Below are positions 11,752 to 26,300 of a stretch of DNA of 64,000 nucleotides, in pieces (position 1 is the first letter of the stretch; the number at the start of each line of letters is the position of its first letter). Source of the stretch: Neelides folsomi. Its lineage: Eukaryota > Arthropoda > Collembola > Neelipleona > Neelidae. Location of the stretch: the NCBI GenBank assembly GCA_034687125.1, contig JAQGBZ010000019.1:62001-126000 (forward strand). Reading direction: 5' to 3'. The position numbers and the translations under genes were made by a program. The notes under the pieces were generated by a model. It was not told where the DNA came from. It saw nothing but the letters and a program-made list of their open reading frames with translations, and did not search any database.

Positions 11752-13579
11752 TTACGTTGCAAAAATGAGAGCGGCAAATGTCGTGATGATGACAGTCATT
11801 GTAATGCCGATTGATGTTCCGGAATTACAAGCTTCGGTCTTACAAGAGCACACAAATTGTCGTCCTCCAAGTCCTCCTCTGTAGTAGCATTTTTCATTGT
11901 AATCGGATTCCTTGAAACCACATTTACGAAGAATTCGCTCCGTGTGTTTATCTAAAAATCATATGCATTACATTTAGCTTTTAGCAATTACAGTTAATGT
12001 AATTATGTAGTTAATGTAAAATATATTAAAATATCAAATAATCACTTTATTACCAGTAATTCAAGACTTATTAAATGGATTGTAAAATGAACTTACTATC
12101 GTTTACATCGAAATCCACATACGTGACAATCTTTCTGCAAACGATATCGTTAGCACCGGTGCAATTTTTAAGATAGCCACTGTCAACATCTGCCCCATGG
12201 CCACAGTTATTATTTTCATATGAGTTACATTGATAGCATTGGAGTCCGGCGACTATAACAAACATTTAATTATGATTAATGGTCAACCTTTGATAAAATA
12301 ACTTTAGCACTATAACTTATACTGAACTTTGAAAGTGAGACCTTATATTCATAATTATTATAATTTATAAATAATGAAAATGGAGTTTTTGAAACATTAA
12401 AAACACCCAAAATTCCTATAATTTAAAAATTCTAATCATTTACATACATAATTAACTATAATCTTATAGTTAATGTTAAAACATTAAACATTGTTAAGTG
12501 TAAGGTGAGTCGGTAAATAGTAAAGATGATTAAAAGTCAAGGTGCCAATGGTTTCTCGATGGTTCATATTTTTATTACGTGCTCGCACAAGAAAGAAGGA
12601 ACTCAATGAAGGATGAAAAATATTCCTCGTATATTTCTCAATGTGGCAACTGGAGTTTGTAGATTTGAGCAAAGCCTTTCAAGAGCCTCTATGAATATCG
12701 TACCAGTGTTTAACAAACTTGTTATATATAACTCTCTGTTTATTTAACAAAACTCCTTTAATGCATGCTTTGAGATTTACAAGGACTTATTATACAACCC
12801 AATGCAAATTGAAAAGATTTGATATCCACTTAAACTCTCTGCTCCCTATCTCCTCTCCATTATATAATAAATTAATAAACCTCTTCAATGTCTCTATTCC
12901 ACATTGAACTAGATTTTATTCATCGCTCCTCATATAAACATTTCAAAGCTCTTCAAACTTCAAACCTATCCATATGAGATTAAACATACATAGTATGTAT
13001 AATTTAAATATTAGTTTAGACTTATGAAGATTAAACTTCTTTGACTTTCGCTAACTATCAAAAATGTATATTATATTAAATAATTGAGTTAATTTGAAGC
13101 AAGTTACATACACATCATTCAATTCATTACCTATTTAATAAAATCTGGAGGAAAATAATGATCTAAATATTTTCGTAAAAGTTAAAAATTGAAAGAAAAT
13201 AATAATTGTTAAATAGTAATTTGTTTAGTAATATATTGGTATGTCTTTTGGTGGTGAACCACTGCTAGTGGTAAGTGAAAAACATTTAAGATTGATATAA
13301 AAAACCCCAAGTAATGTAGTATCTTAAATGTGCGAAAGAGTTTGAGCCAATTAGGAGATGAGGTTGGGAGCTACTGGTGAGTTCTCTTATGTAAGCAAAA
13401 GGAGGGACGAGAATTTGCAAATTGGTAATTCCTCTTCCTGCCAATTCCCCCGTCTCCCTGATATCGGGTCGGTAATGAGTAAAGTAATTAAGGTGGTTCT
13501 CACCAATGGCGATGGAAATGGCGAGGACGAGAGCGAGGAGGAGGCCAGCGGAGTTGGACATTGTGTTGGAGCAAGACAC
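11752..13579 (-). CDS. Ly6/uPAR three-finger domain protein, probably GPI-anchored
   Basis: Three exons (complement 13504-13579, 12097-12252, 11752-11951) give 143 residues. Exon 1 encodes a signal peptide (SNSAGLLLALVLAISIAI) and ends ATT G|GTGAG. Exon 2 starts the mature domain VAGLQCYQCNSYENNNCGHG. Exon 3 carries GGRQFVCSCKTEACNSG followed by the hydrophobic tail ITMTVIITTFAALIFAT. There are ten cysteines in Ly6 order, starting LQCYQC and ending with the hallmark C-C-x4-CN, and the C-terminal hydrophobic stretch ends the protein as expected for GPI attachment after the NSG region. A possible N-glycosylation site is NCTG. Arthropods have many such proteins (quiver/sleepless, boudin, retroactive and others), with roles in channel regulation or septate junctions; I cannot assign this one. 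A second ATG six codons in (MSNSAG) is an alternative start. Confidence 0.88.
12253..13503 (-). other. Intron 1 of the Ly6 gene
   Basis: A 1.25-kb AT-rich intron separates the signal-peptide exon from the Ly6 domain. No further exon was recognised in it. Confidence 0.6.
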
Positions 13580-13783
13580 GTGTGTCTCTGTCTGGTGGAG
13601 TGAAGAGGATGAGGAGGATCTCCGGCCAAACTACTCCCAAACCAAAAATTGTGCCCCATCGCCCATCTCCTATCTCTTCCCATGTATTCGAGAAGTTCTC
13701 TCATGTTGGATGGCCTTTGCTATTCTTTAGCACATTTTCGCTCATGAGCCGCTGCCGCCCAAGTTCTTTACATTATTAAACTC

Positions 13784-13791
13784 TTTATATA
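13784..13791 (-). promoter_or_regulatory. TATA box candidate for the Ly6 gene
   Basis: TATATAAA lies on the minus strand about 205 nt upstream of the Ly6 ATG. It would place transcription start near 13755 and give a 5' UTR of about 175 nt with no intron. Confidence 0.4.
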
Positions 13792-16700
13792 GGAAGAACA
13801 CAAGGCGGATGAATGTGTACAGCTGTAGATGCAGACGGCAATTAGCATATATAAAATATATTTATATCTACCTAATGTTCTATTCTTGCAGCATCGGAGA
13901 ATCAACCCAAGAGATCTGGGGCTATTTATAAGCACAATCTTGTGATTCAACTACTTCATATTTTATCTTCATGTGAGCTCCGCAATGCGAATTTACTTTT
14001 TACTCCAAATTTATCTTTTACTCAAAATAGTTGATTTATTATCATGAAAATGTGCAGTTGGATGATTGGGATGATAATGGAGAAAATATTGGCACCGTTT
14101 TATTGTTATATTTTCATTATAATATTGGACCAATTTTATATTTTTGACTAATTTTACTATTTTAGGAATGTTCAGTAAATATAATTGTATACTTACCTTA
14201 ATGCTTATAAGTAGGTTTATAAATAACTTTGAATTATTTATCTATTAAGGACTATAAGAATACTGTATACACGTTGACATTAATTTATATCATTGATGAA
14301 ATTGATTAAAAATATAAATAAATATTACAACATTTATTTGGTAAATTTTTTTTCGCAGAATTTTATGTTCATGCATGTAAAGATCACGACACTGCATAAT
14401 ATTTATAAAATTAATGCCATAATTTAAATAATTTAAAGTGTCGTGATTAAAAAAGTCAATATGACATGGGCATTTACGGTTTTCCCATCAATATTCACGA
14501 CGAATTTCCTTCATTTATTATTCTTCTCAGCTACTTAACCTCCTTCAGCTTGAGTACATTGTACTAAGAAAGCTAAGAATTGGATTTAAAAATCATATAT
14601 AGTATAACAGAATTTATGTTTAATATTTATTTAACTGCTGATACAATAATATTACCGTCAATTCTTAATTACAAATTCTCTTCACAATATAAATTATCAT
14701 TAAACACTTTTACACAACTGCTCTACAATATATTATTATATCTACTATTATAACATTAAACATTAATATTACATAAGACACAAAAACTAAAAAATCTACA
14801 AAGAATAAATTGTTTTATTATTAAATATTTTAATTAAAAACAAAGCGTCTTAAAAGTACATGAACGAACGTTAGCTTACAATTTTAGAGGTTTGAAGATT
14901 ACTTTGAACACTTTTTGGCCATCGTACGGCTGAATGTTAAACAAGAATTGTATTTGCTCTTCCATTTAACAGATGTCGATTGGAGGTTCCAAAGCGAATG
15001 GGAACTTCTTTTCCACACTTTTTTATGGAAGAAAAGGAAAAGCCATGAACTCATCTGAAGAACGTTCCTTCACAGTCAATTACGATGATCTTCAGATCTT
15101 CTTTTAAAGGCATTCGCTGGAACCCATGCGTCATCATAACCAAATATTTATACAATTAGTTCATCCAAACATTTTCACAATATTGATGAATCCCCTTAAT
15201 CTGTTAAGACCCAAAGTGACTTAAAGACTTTAAAGTGTTAAAAGGATGAACGAGCCAAAAAAGAATGTTTGGATTTGAAAAGTCAGCGAGAATCCCCAAA
15301 GATGTGATTTACTACATTTTAATTTAGCCCCTATCTTGTAATATAAATATTATTGTGTTAGCCATGCTTATTCTACTGGTGAAGAATTCCCACCGCAAAA
15401 GAGAGTCTCGTTAAATAAAGGACAATATAAATTCGTCTCTCGTAGGCATGAGTAAAGAGATGTTCTTGAACTCCCTGAAGGTCTTCAAAGGAATCACCAG
15501 TGATGAAAAAAACTTCTGTATATCAAATCTCGCCGTTTCCTCTTTCCACATTCTTCCCACTTTCCTCTTCCAGCATTTTTAAATGTTTTTTACACCCTCA
15601 ACTTCTTCTTGCTACCCTTAATGCTAACGCTCCTATTACAATCATTCCACTTACTTCAGCCCTTTTACACATCATTCCTACTAACAATATGTGCACTCTA
15701 CATGCTTTTTATTATACGTTAGTTTAGGTTAGTTTACATTGGTCTGCATAGTTTGTATCGTGAATTTACATACAATTTGTAGACATTAAGATAATATCTA
15801 AACTACTTTTACATATTAGGTGTACCATATATGTACCATACTTATACCAAAGTTAGTAAAATTTCAAGGTGTGTATGGTACATACAATGTCATATGAATA
15901 TTTTTACCTCTGTTGGTATTAGTGTACAGGTTTGTGTATTGTGAAAAGTTCGGCATGTGTAAAAGTGAATAAAAGTAGTTTTGTATGATTACAAAGTCAA
16001 ATATAAAATAAAATGCAAATGAGAGGAAAAATTCGAGTGTGATTCAACGCATATTATTTTCTTTCAGACGCTCAGACATGTGGATAAAAAAGGGTTTAAG
16101 GTGGTTGAGTATTAAAGGGGAATGGAAGTAGGATGACTCGATTAACCCGATTAGCAGGAAAGTAGAATTCGAGTTTTAAATCTCTTGAGGACGTTGGTTA
16201 ATAAGACAAACAAGTTCACATGTTTATTTTTTTACCGGCACTATATAATATCTATAAGACCAAACACCTGTACATTCCAAATTTAATCCGTCAAATCTTG
16301 AAGACATTGAGCTAATTAAAAAATATTTAACTTTTCCTCATTTACTTAACCTTTGATTTAACCACAACTTTTATATTACTATAATCGAGTATACCATAAT
16401 TGGTAATAACATAATAAGTATGCAATAGCATAAACCGTACATTAATTCACATTTATGTAAATATCAAACATTAATTATTAGCATTATAAATTCATTCATT
16501 TGCCATTTGCCATCAACCTCATAAAGGTAAATTATCGGCAAAGTTGTGTTTATAAAAGTCGTAAAAACGAAGGTCATCTGAATTGATTTGAATGATTTGG
16601 AAATCTTTGAGAAAATCTTCCAATGCGTGTTTTAACTTTCACCTTCCTCGTCCCATTCATTCCTAATCAAATGTATAAATTGCACAAGCGGAGAAAAGGG

Positions 16701-19700
16701 CGACAAGTCTATAAGCTTTACATTTACCATATTATTCAAAATTCGCAAAGCGACTTCGAGCCCTTGAGATTGAAAGAGATTCGGAAAGTAAATGAAGGAA
16801 TCTCATTTGAATTGCTTTTATCTTGTCCAGTAAAAGGAAGGTTGTGTGCCAGTAAGGAAAAGCCGCTCTTTTCATCTCAATGCTACTTTATTGCTTTCCT
16901 ATATTTTCCGCATGTATTCCTCTACTTATTGGCTCAATCTCGACTTAAGACCTTAGTAGGAATATAACTTACAAAGTGAATTACAAAGCGAAGTGAGATA
17001 TATTCTTTATAATGTAGTGCATAGTGTATTTAACTTGTAAGATCTGTAAGGTTTTTGCGAAGATGTTCTTATTAAGAAGTCTTTCCCGAAGGCCCATTAG
17101 GAAACTCATTGTCAGACAGAGAATCACTAAAGTTGATTTTCTTGAACTAGAACTTGATTTTGAACATTTCCATTCCCCTTCACATCCACATGTAGGGATA
17201 AAGATGTTGAGAGCAACTCTCGTCTGATTATAAATGAAGTGTTCTTACATTACGATACTGAAAATTTATATATTACACCTCTAGTTGATCTTAAATGTTG
17301 TAGTCGAGACATATGTAATTAATACACCTACAAAGGAAAGGAAAAGCAGACGGGTAATTAAAAGAACTAAATTGTCAACCACCTTCATTATTTAATAAAA
17401 ATAATTAATTTATTTATTCAGGTAAAATGTAATTCTCTCGTTCAACACCCCGAGAGTCTGAAAGTAAGGCAGACGTGGCAAGTAGACATAAGGACATTAA
17501 CATGCTTAATTAGCCCGATAAACTGAAAGGACGAGGACGTTGACTATATACCATTTAATATAAGGAATAACTTAAGCAAATAGCAAATAATATGGTATGT
17601 GAAATATTTAGCAAAGGATATTAGCAAAAGTAGCAAATGTGTGGAAAGGACGTTGGGACTTTTATTCAAAATAGTCAATAGACACGCAATTGGATTTACA
17701 CATTCAATTCCATTTCTCTTATACTGGTCCTGCTAGGACATTTGAGATAAGAATATTTTATATACTTTATTGTATTTAAAAAAAACCATACGAAGCCATC
17801 GAATAAATCTCATAAAATGTGAAGACTTTGAGGTGGACAATGAGCCAACGACAGGAGCTCATTAATTAATTAACCAAGCCTTATAAAAGACGTTCCAGTT
17901 ATTAATACCCCCATACAAAGTAAGGAATGGAAAAAGAAACGCAGGCAATTCGCACAAAAAACAGAGATGATTGAGAGATTGCAATTTTATAGGCTATAAG
18001 AGCTAATGAAGAAAAAAATTATATGAATCATATAATAAGAAAATATTATCTCGATGTGAATCATAAATATTTATGTATATGAATCCTTATATGAGTCTTA
18101 ATTATTATATGAATCATTTCTAATAAGACTTAATATAAATTACAAATACTTATCGATCATAATTTCATAATATATGCAAATGTATGAGTGAGCGTTGGAC
18201 CATTTGTGTGTGTGTGTATTCTTTAGCGTATTTCTCCGTGTGTGTGTGTGTTAAAAGGTCAGTCGTCTAAACATCCCAGACACCCAGACATTATAACATA
18301 TTGGGCATTGAAGATCGTCTGGCACTTTTTATAACAGATTTGGCCCTATAGCTCCTTCCCCCTATAGAGTCCCTATGCAGTCTAGACTTGCCAAATCCTT
18401 TGATTCGATATTTAAGGTATAAAAAGATCTTCTTTTATAGAATCTGACTAAAATAAGATGCGGAAGAATTTACCCTATAAATATTTTTATAGAAATACTC
18501 ATACCAATATAACTATTTTTATATGAAGCACATGTAGCAAGATTTTATATTAAAATATATATGAACTAGGTATACATACTGTACTAAATATCTCTCTTGT
18601 ATACAGATATTAATACCTTGTAATACATTCATATTGTAGATATACAACTCTGTGTATAAAAAGATAGTGGTGTTAAAATAGGGTTTAAAATTGTATTTGC
18701 CCAATGGATTTGTAGATTTAATCGACCTCGGCGTTTGCATGTGTTGGGGGAATTGGACAGGGATTTGAGACGAAGGTCTTTCTGCTCCGCCAAATCATTT
18801 GTCTTCTTTTGCGTAAAAGACGAAGTAGACAGGAAAGAGGCGCGTAAAAGTGTTGGAAGGTATAGCAGGTAAAAGAAAAGGTGGGCGGAATGCCAATTAA
18901 AGGAGATTCCCCGCTCAACGTCTCTGCCGTTGACTCCGACGCCCCAATTCCACACTTTTCTCTCTCCTTACGACACACTTTTCTTCCTTTAATTACACAA
19001 TCCTATTTTAGCTCATTCTTTTAATTCATTCAAAAGATTACAATGATCCTAGACAGATATGATACATAATTTGTATTATAAAACTATTGTTAGCACTTTT
19101 GTTAATAAAAATAAGATTTGATTATTTTGAATTATTTTGCAAATTCCTCTATTTTGCGAATTTTTTTGCATTTTTACACAAATACAAAGACGTTATATTA
19201 CGAAGAGTTAAGATGAAGATAAGGGCCCAATTAATTGATAAAGGCGGGCTATGTGCGGTTAAAGGAGGGAAGTGTGTAGGTGTAGTATTATTATAATTTG
19301 CCAAAGTGGTCGTGTTTTATCTGTGTGAAGAGGAAGCGAAGTTTCCTCTCCCACACCCTCCAAGTCTTTAAACTTTACACAATTCTCCCCCAATTATCTG
19401 GCCCATCTTTATGAGCCATTTTCTTCTCCTATCTCCTCTTCTGTTCAAACATCCAGTTCAAGTACACAAGGACCATAAAGACACTCATTCATAAACCTTT
19501 TTTCCCTCAATAATAATAATAGCATTATGGCTCCTGACTCTTATAAAACATTTCATTATCCAAAGGCACAAATACATTTATCATGTAATGTACTCTATAT
19601 TTTACTTTTACTATACCAAATACCTGCTAATATACCATAACACTATATTATTTAGGTACTTGCACATACAAGTAGCACTCTTATAAATATACTTTAACAT

Positions 19701-20366
19701 AAATTAAAACATTATTTTTTATATTGAATTTCATGTATTACGTCAATGTTGTTCATGTGAGAAAAGACGTGTGTGGAAGGAATTGAAGATTGACAAGTGT
19801 AGAGAACGAATTTGATACTGTAATTTATTTAATTTCCTTCATCTATAATCCAATATTAAAATTCATTCGCTAATAGTTTAACGCCCTGTAATAGTCATAA
19901 TGATGGTAATTATAGTTCATAGTAAACTCCCAGCAATTTGTAATGTAAAAGACTGCAGATTTTTCTAACTTTCAACCTACTCTTGAACTTTCAAGTTCTC
20001 TCGAGTTTGTTTTCATTGCAAAAAAGAGGCGACTTGAAGTTGTGTTATGCCTCTTTATTATTAAACAATTATATCATGCTAACATTATACTTTTATCATT
20101 AATAGTCCATCTTAACAATAAAATGCACAATCATAATAGTCACAATGGTGTTTATTCATGACATGGACAACACAAGACATTGAAATTAAAAACCCAGGAT
20201 GAGAATTTGAAGTCATAATAAAAATGTTTATAAGGATCATTATCATTATCTTTTAATCGCTAAATGACACGTTGACAATAAATGAGAACTAAAATTGAGC
20301 TGTGCATAAAATATGTAATAAATACTAATGTTAATATGAACATTACTTAAACTTAAGCTTATATAG
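13792..20366. other. Gene desert, part 1
   Basis: No coding exon was recognised on either strand. Open frames here (for example 15500-15727, 16623-16967, 18629-18955) are short, rich in I, Y, F, K and S, and have no splice or family support. Contents: an 11-bp inverted repeat at 14383-14393 and 14437-14447, another at about 15831-15841 and 15873-15883, and short (GT)n tracts at about 18207-18219 and 18238-18251. Confidence 0.5.
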
Positions 20367-20387
20367 TGTGTGTGTGTGTGTGTGTGT
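20366..20387. repeat. (GT)n microsatellite
   Basis: About eleven GT units in AT-rich intergenic DNA. Confidence 0.9.
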
Positions 20388-23300
20388 AGATGTAATTGAT
20401 ATTGAAGACTTGTGGAATGTGTTAAGGAAGGGGAAATTGTAATGGGACGTAACGAATAGGCAGAGAATTCGGATCCTTCATTTCTTCGTTCCCAAGATCA
20501 TAAAAATCCTGGTGTCATTTGACCTCTCTGGTCCTCCAATACACATAGCAAATACGCAATGATCCTTCTTAATGAATTCTTTGGAATAATGAAAGAGTCA
20601 AGTTCGTACTTAAGAGACTTTTTTTCGAATACGCGTTTCATTGTCAGCAATAAACAAATGTTTTTATGAGGAGTTAAAAACCTTTTTCCGAATTCCTGCA
20701 CAGTCACACAAACATTCCATATAAATTATAAACATTATCATATGAAGGTTTAATAACAAATAAATAATTTTTATAAATACAAATGTAATGACTAATTTCA
20801 TATATTGATAAAAATACGAGTTAAATGAACAATTTAATTTATCAGTTTTTATTGTAAAAATTTTATGGTCTGTATTTATTTATTACTGAAATAAAAGAAA
20901 CAAGTTTAAATAAATTGTAAGTTCAAAGGACTTAAAATAGTGAGAAGAAAATGGAAAAGTTAAAAGTTAACTAGCGGTTATTGAGAGTCAATTCATGCGG
21001 ATTGTAAATTGATTGTTCTTCAGCTTGGTCTTATTTAAGCTGTTGGATAAATTAAACGTGTCCGGGCATTCTTTTGAGGTCCGTTTGTTTCTATATTGGT
21101 AATTCCCCTTTTGTTCTCGTCTAACTGCTTTTCTCAAAGAAAGTTTAAAGGGGCTTTGAATGGGCAGAAGGGAGGAATTGTCCCAAGTGAATGCTTGTTG
21201 ATAGACAGAAAGGCTTGTTGTGAACCGACGGACAATGAAAAGTTTATAAATATGGGAAAAGTTAAACGAAGTTCAATTAGGTTGAACAGGAGGAGGTTAA
21301 CGAGAATTTAAATATCTCGAAATGAAGCAAGTGGATTGGGAAATGAATGGAGATAATTAACCCTGACTCTCTACATTTTTTCTTAGCAAATCAACAAAAA
21401 CAGTTCTAATTATCTATTTATTTAAGACTATTTATCTACTGCAACATTGATGATCCAATGTTTATACACAAAAATAACCAATTAAATATACAATTATTGC
21501 TTTAACTAATTAAATATGCTAGATATTAAGTATAACATAACCTTTAGAAATGCACAATTACAATAATTAGGTAATGGAAGAACGCTATGCTGACACTAGC
21601 AGACTAATCAATAGCAGTTATGCCTAATTTATTTTTTAAGTCCTTTCAACTTTTTTAGTCCAGATTGAAAACCAATTATTGGGTATCAACATTTCCCCAA
21701 TTGTACGAATACGAGTACTCGAAAATTAAGAGATTACAAAGCAACATTTTATTTAATTTATAAATTATTTAAATGCATAATAAACTTTGATATAGTTCAG
21801 CTTGACATTCTGAAAAAATATAAAATATTCATGTATTACATTTTGTAAGTATCAAATATATCTTTGCATTTCGACATGTTATTTTAGCAGAAGGTTAATT
21901 TAAGGTGTTAATATAAAGAATTAAGTGGGACAATTCTTAAGTTTTTGGATTAAATTAACTGTGCAGAATTCGCACAAATGTAAATGAGTTTTTGTCTAAA
22001 GATGTTGAATTGTAAGTGTCGGTGTGAGTCTGGCGCGGAATGCATTTCTTACATAATTCTGCGTTCTTCCTAATTGCGTCTCGAGCCTTTGAAGGAGTCT
22101 CAAAAGTTGTCTGTTTTTCGCAAATGAATGGAGTCGTCTGGAGCATGAAATAAGTTGTGCCCCAACACACGGCTCACAATGGGAGTTGTAAAAATGTTCC
22201 AAGCCGGGTGGAAGAGAGAGCGATAATAAAAGTTATGTATTTGTTTCATTGGTATGGCCCCAAGACTCCTGCCGGGCTTCTTTATCCGAAATGCCGCATT
22301 GGAAGAAAAGAGGGGAATTGCAAATTGCGAAATCCTCTCAACCCTCCCAAACGTGTCAGTGGTCGCTGATGGGAATCCGCGTAGGTCTGGGAAAACATCC
22401 CAAAGATGTGTAGAAAATAAATGTATGGAATCCTGAGTGGCCTTCAACTCTCCTCGGACATTCCTTTTTTTACCTCCAGCCGCCATTTCATTGTTTAATA
22501 CACACATTGATTATTATAAAACTCTATTACTTATCATACAACACGAAGTCCAATATAAACATCTATATAAGCATCTTAGAAAGAAGCTCTATAAAACATA
22601 AATGTATTATATTACATAGGATTATACTTATCTCCATAAAATCTCTTTATATATTAACTTATATTACAACCTTGTGCATATATTAACTGTCTTGAGGATT
22701 TTAAATACGCATTATAAAGAAAGAAAAAGTATGAGTATACGTATATAGTATAACTGGAATATAACAGAAACATCACGTAATGTACTACTACCATATATCT
22801 CGTTATATTGCTAAAATGCAAAGGTATGTTTGTTAGTGTTTGTACATTTAAGTGAAAGAGTTGAATAGGAATTGGTTTTAAAGGTGTGTAAAAAAAGGGC
22901 CGACGTTGAGGTTCGCCTTCCTTGACGACCTTGTGAAGTTCTCTCACTTCTCCCACAGACACTCTCCATTTCAACTCCGGATTCTTCAGGCCACGAGACC
23001 CACGGAGGAAATTTCTACGCCTTCTACGCCCAAGTGCCTTTCCACCTTCAGACCCAATTACCTACAATCCTTTCCTATAAACTCAAAAACACATCTCATA
23101 CAATTACGATCACATATGCCAGATGCTGCCTCTTCCATTTCTCCTTCTTATACCAAATCTCGGGGCTTCTTATGCTCCTTCTTTCTTCTCCAATATAAAA
23201 CTTGGCCTATTAAGTAAGGAGATACTTTTCTGTATGCTTCTTACTTTTTTTCTATTACTTCTTATGGTATACTTTATACGCACCTTCTTTGTTCCCTTTT

Positions 23301-26300
23301 ATCGTCAGCATCATCTTAAGCTCTCCTTTGTATCTTTCCCTTTACTCTCATTATTATACACATAATTGATCCCGCGCGCCGAAAACATTCTTCCGCAACT
23401 GCTCCTATACTCCTCGAAGACATATACTTATTGACAAACGGGTGGGTCAAATAAGAAAAAGAAGTTTTAGATATAACCAAACCGTTTCTTTACGTATTTT
23501 GATCACCACCTTTTTGATACTTAACATATGGCTTGTGCTCGAGATCTTACATTTTCGAGATACACAATTTGCTCTTTTTTGGCTGTAATAATAATGGATA
23601 TTTATCTAAGGGAGGTAATTGGAGGCGTACGTTCGCTTTTACTTCCCTTTTCCTTCTTGTCTCACTTTTGGGTTTCTTGAATAAGGTAGGTTTTTAAAAA
23701 TCACATGGCTAGGCTATTTGGCCTCTTTGGGTGAGTTCCTCTTTTTGGGTCGGGAGTCGATATCATTGTGTGAACGTGGAAAAGATGAGCCGATGAGGGT
23801 AAGAAATAGAAGCGTGTACAAGTCCGACAGTTCTTTTATCTTTTTTCCACTTCTTTTCCCTTTATCCTCTTTTTGAATAGAAATGAGAGCAGTTAGTTAT
23901 ACGGAACTTACACGGACCTTACAGGAAAGTTGGATAGGGAAGCCGCGGAGGGTAAACGACTCGGATTCTCTCATGACCTCTCATGATGGAGGCCCTTGAA
24001 AAGAAAAAAGTGTGCCTGCACCCGGCCTTTCCGCCTCACTCCCTCAAAAGTCCTCGGCCCAGACGACATTACAAATATAAGACTTTCATGATCACTATAA
24101 CCAACACCCTGCTCTATATTTAGGTATTACTATACATATTATGATGTAACCTCTGTGTAGCTTTAAGCTCAAAGTATTATATTTATATTTATACTTGTCT
24201 TGGGACTCTTTTTAGTAAAAGGGATGATGGTCATTTCCTTATCGTATTTCTCATACGCTTCCATTCATCTCCTTCAGCTGGTGTTGAGTCAAAGGTGATA
24301 TTGAAACCAACTCACCAGCTGAATCTCCACATCAACATTTCAAAGACTTTTGCCTATTTATTAAATTATCGTCGGGGTCAGAAAGGTTAATCACGCCTCG
24401 ACGTGTATTTGGAAATAAAATATTATTAATTCCTCTATTGCTTTTCCATATGGAGAAATTGTTGGTATCTGTTATTAAAAGATGATAAACCTGGTAGAGG
24501 ACGTAAAGCTCACTGGGAATGAATAAATTTAAGCCAAATTACCAAACGCCTTAAAGTTTATTAATAACGTCTTTAATTTGAATTTTATTAATATGGATTT
24601 TATGTAAAGTGTTTATGAAAGAGGATTTACAAAGTAAGATACGATTATATATTTTATTTATGATCGTCCTATTCCATATAATTAGTGAGATATTTATGTG
24701 CGTATGAAGAAGAACCTTATGATAGGAGAAACTCCGTAGCAGACAAATTTGTTGAATTAAAAGAGATAAAGACATTTGAATTGAGACATTTGAATGGATG
24801 ACATTATTCGACTGTTCCACATAGTATATTCCTTATGTGTTTCAAGGGCATTTTCCCAACTTCCTCGTCCCATTGGAGTCAAATATGGAGAGGAATTAAA
24901 TCCAATGGAACATCATTTCACCTCATGGAGGAAAAGACGCCGGATTTGCTCAACGTGTCTCTCTTTTTGGATTATTTGGATGACCGATTAAGGAAAAGGT
25001 CCGAGGATATGAAATCGTCTTTAGTTCATTTCCAAGTTTAAATGCAGTTAAATGGTTATTCTTATTCTTATCTCATTCAAATAATCTCCTTTGATTTGAT
25101 TCTGAGAACATTTAGAAATGTTTATATGGCGGAGATTAAAATTTATTTTAGAGGGTTTTGAAAAGGAGCGGAAGCTTGTGAAATTAACATTTTATGAACT
25201 ATCAGCGGGGACTCATTTCACTCATTCAAGACAAGAAGGTTCATATGCATAAAAACGGAGAGAAACTTGTAGTTTTAAATAAGAGTTCAATGGTAGAATA
25301 CCTATATGCAGGCACTTTATTAGTTTTGGGAAATTCCTATCAAGCTGAATTCTGGGAAGGTTCAAATATCTTCTTGATATTTACCAAGAAGCTTTTCAAG
25401 GAAAAGCTCCCTCGGCCCAACCGAATAACACACAATTGTATCTTAATGCCTATCTACCTAATCTTATTATATTGGAATGTAAGGAAATATACAAGTCGAA
25501 ATAAATACATAAATGTTCATGTACAATGGTCAATTCTACATATTTACACAAATATGGGCATATTTGATATATATGAAATATGTATTAAAGATGAATTTAT
25601 ATGTATTATTCATGTAACTCATAGGATGAACTTCTTGGGTCAAAGCTTGATTTTAAGTGAAAATATCCAAGAAAATACATTATAAATATATGGAGAATAT
25701 AAGAAAAAATATAAGAAAGTTAAGGATATTGAGAGGATAATGGTGAAGGAATGTAGTGTGTGTTTTGAGGTCTCGGAACTCTATTTTCTTCCCGTAAAAG
25801 TTGTAAAAGTGTTTGTGATTGAGGGTTTGAGGGACGCCGGTCGGCGTCTCCACGAGACTTTCAACCCGCCATCAAATACTTCAAATTTCAAACGTTGAGA
25901 AGGTTGGGAAGGGAAAAGGGACGCCCATTGAATTCTCTTGCGGAAGGTCCAGGGAATCATAAAGAAAAAGGTCTTTCAAGAACTCACAATCACCGCTCCA
26001 ATTCTCCCTTTTCTCACCACTTGTACTCCCCGAATATGAAATACCTATCTCCATACATTAAAAACATATTGATATAAGCTATATTAAATACATGATCAAT
26101 GGAAATATTAGTATACTTAATGTATAGAACCATAGCTCTTTAACTAACCTTCAATAGAGTACAATAAACCATATGGTTAATATTATTTAAGCGGGTTTAA
26201 GCCAGAGATAAGGAAAGGTTTAAAGGAATATTTAAAGGGAGTTTATAAGGAACGTTCCCTAAGGGTCAACTTTATATATATTTAATATTGCAGGTTACCA

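Noticed and set aside
13358..13730. Plus-strand open frames rich in R and E over the first Ly6 exon
   Set aside because: They are the complement of the signal-peptide exon and its GC-rich 5' UTR on the minus strand.
22100..22507. 135-codon minus-strand open frame
   Set aside because: It has no domain, no codon pattern like the real genes and no splice support. The GC-richer block is kept only as a possible regulatory island.
25194..25685. Longest open frame in the desert, 163 codons on the plus strand
   Set aside because: The composition is that of AT-rich noncoding DNA (I, Y, K, N, L), with no domain, no splice partners and no recognisable family. It is probably a chance frame.
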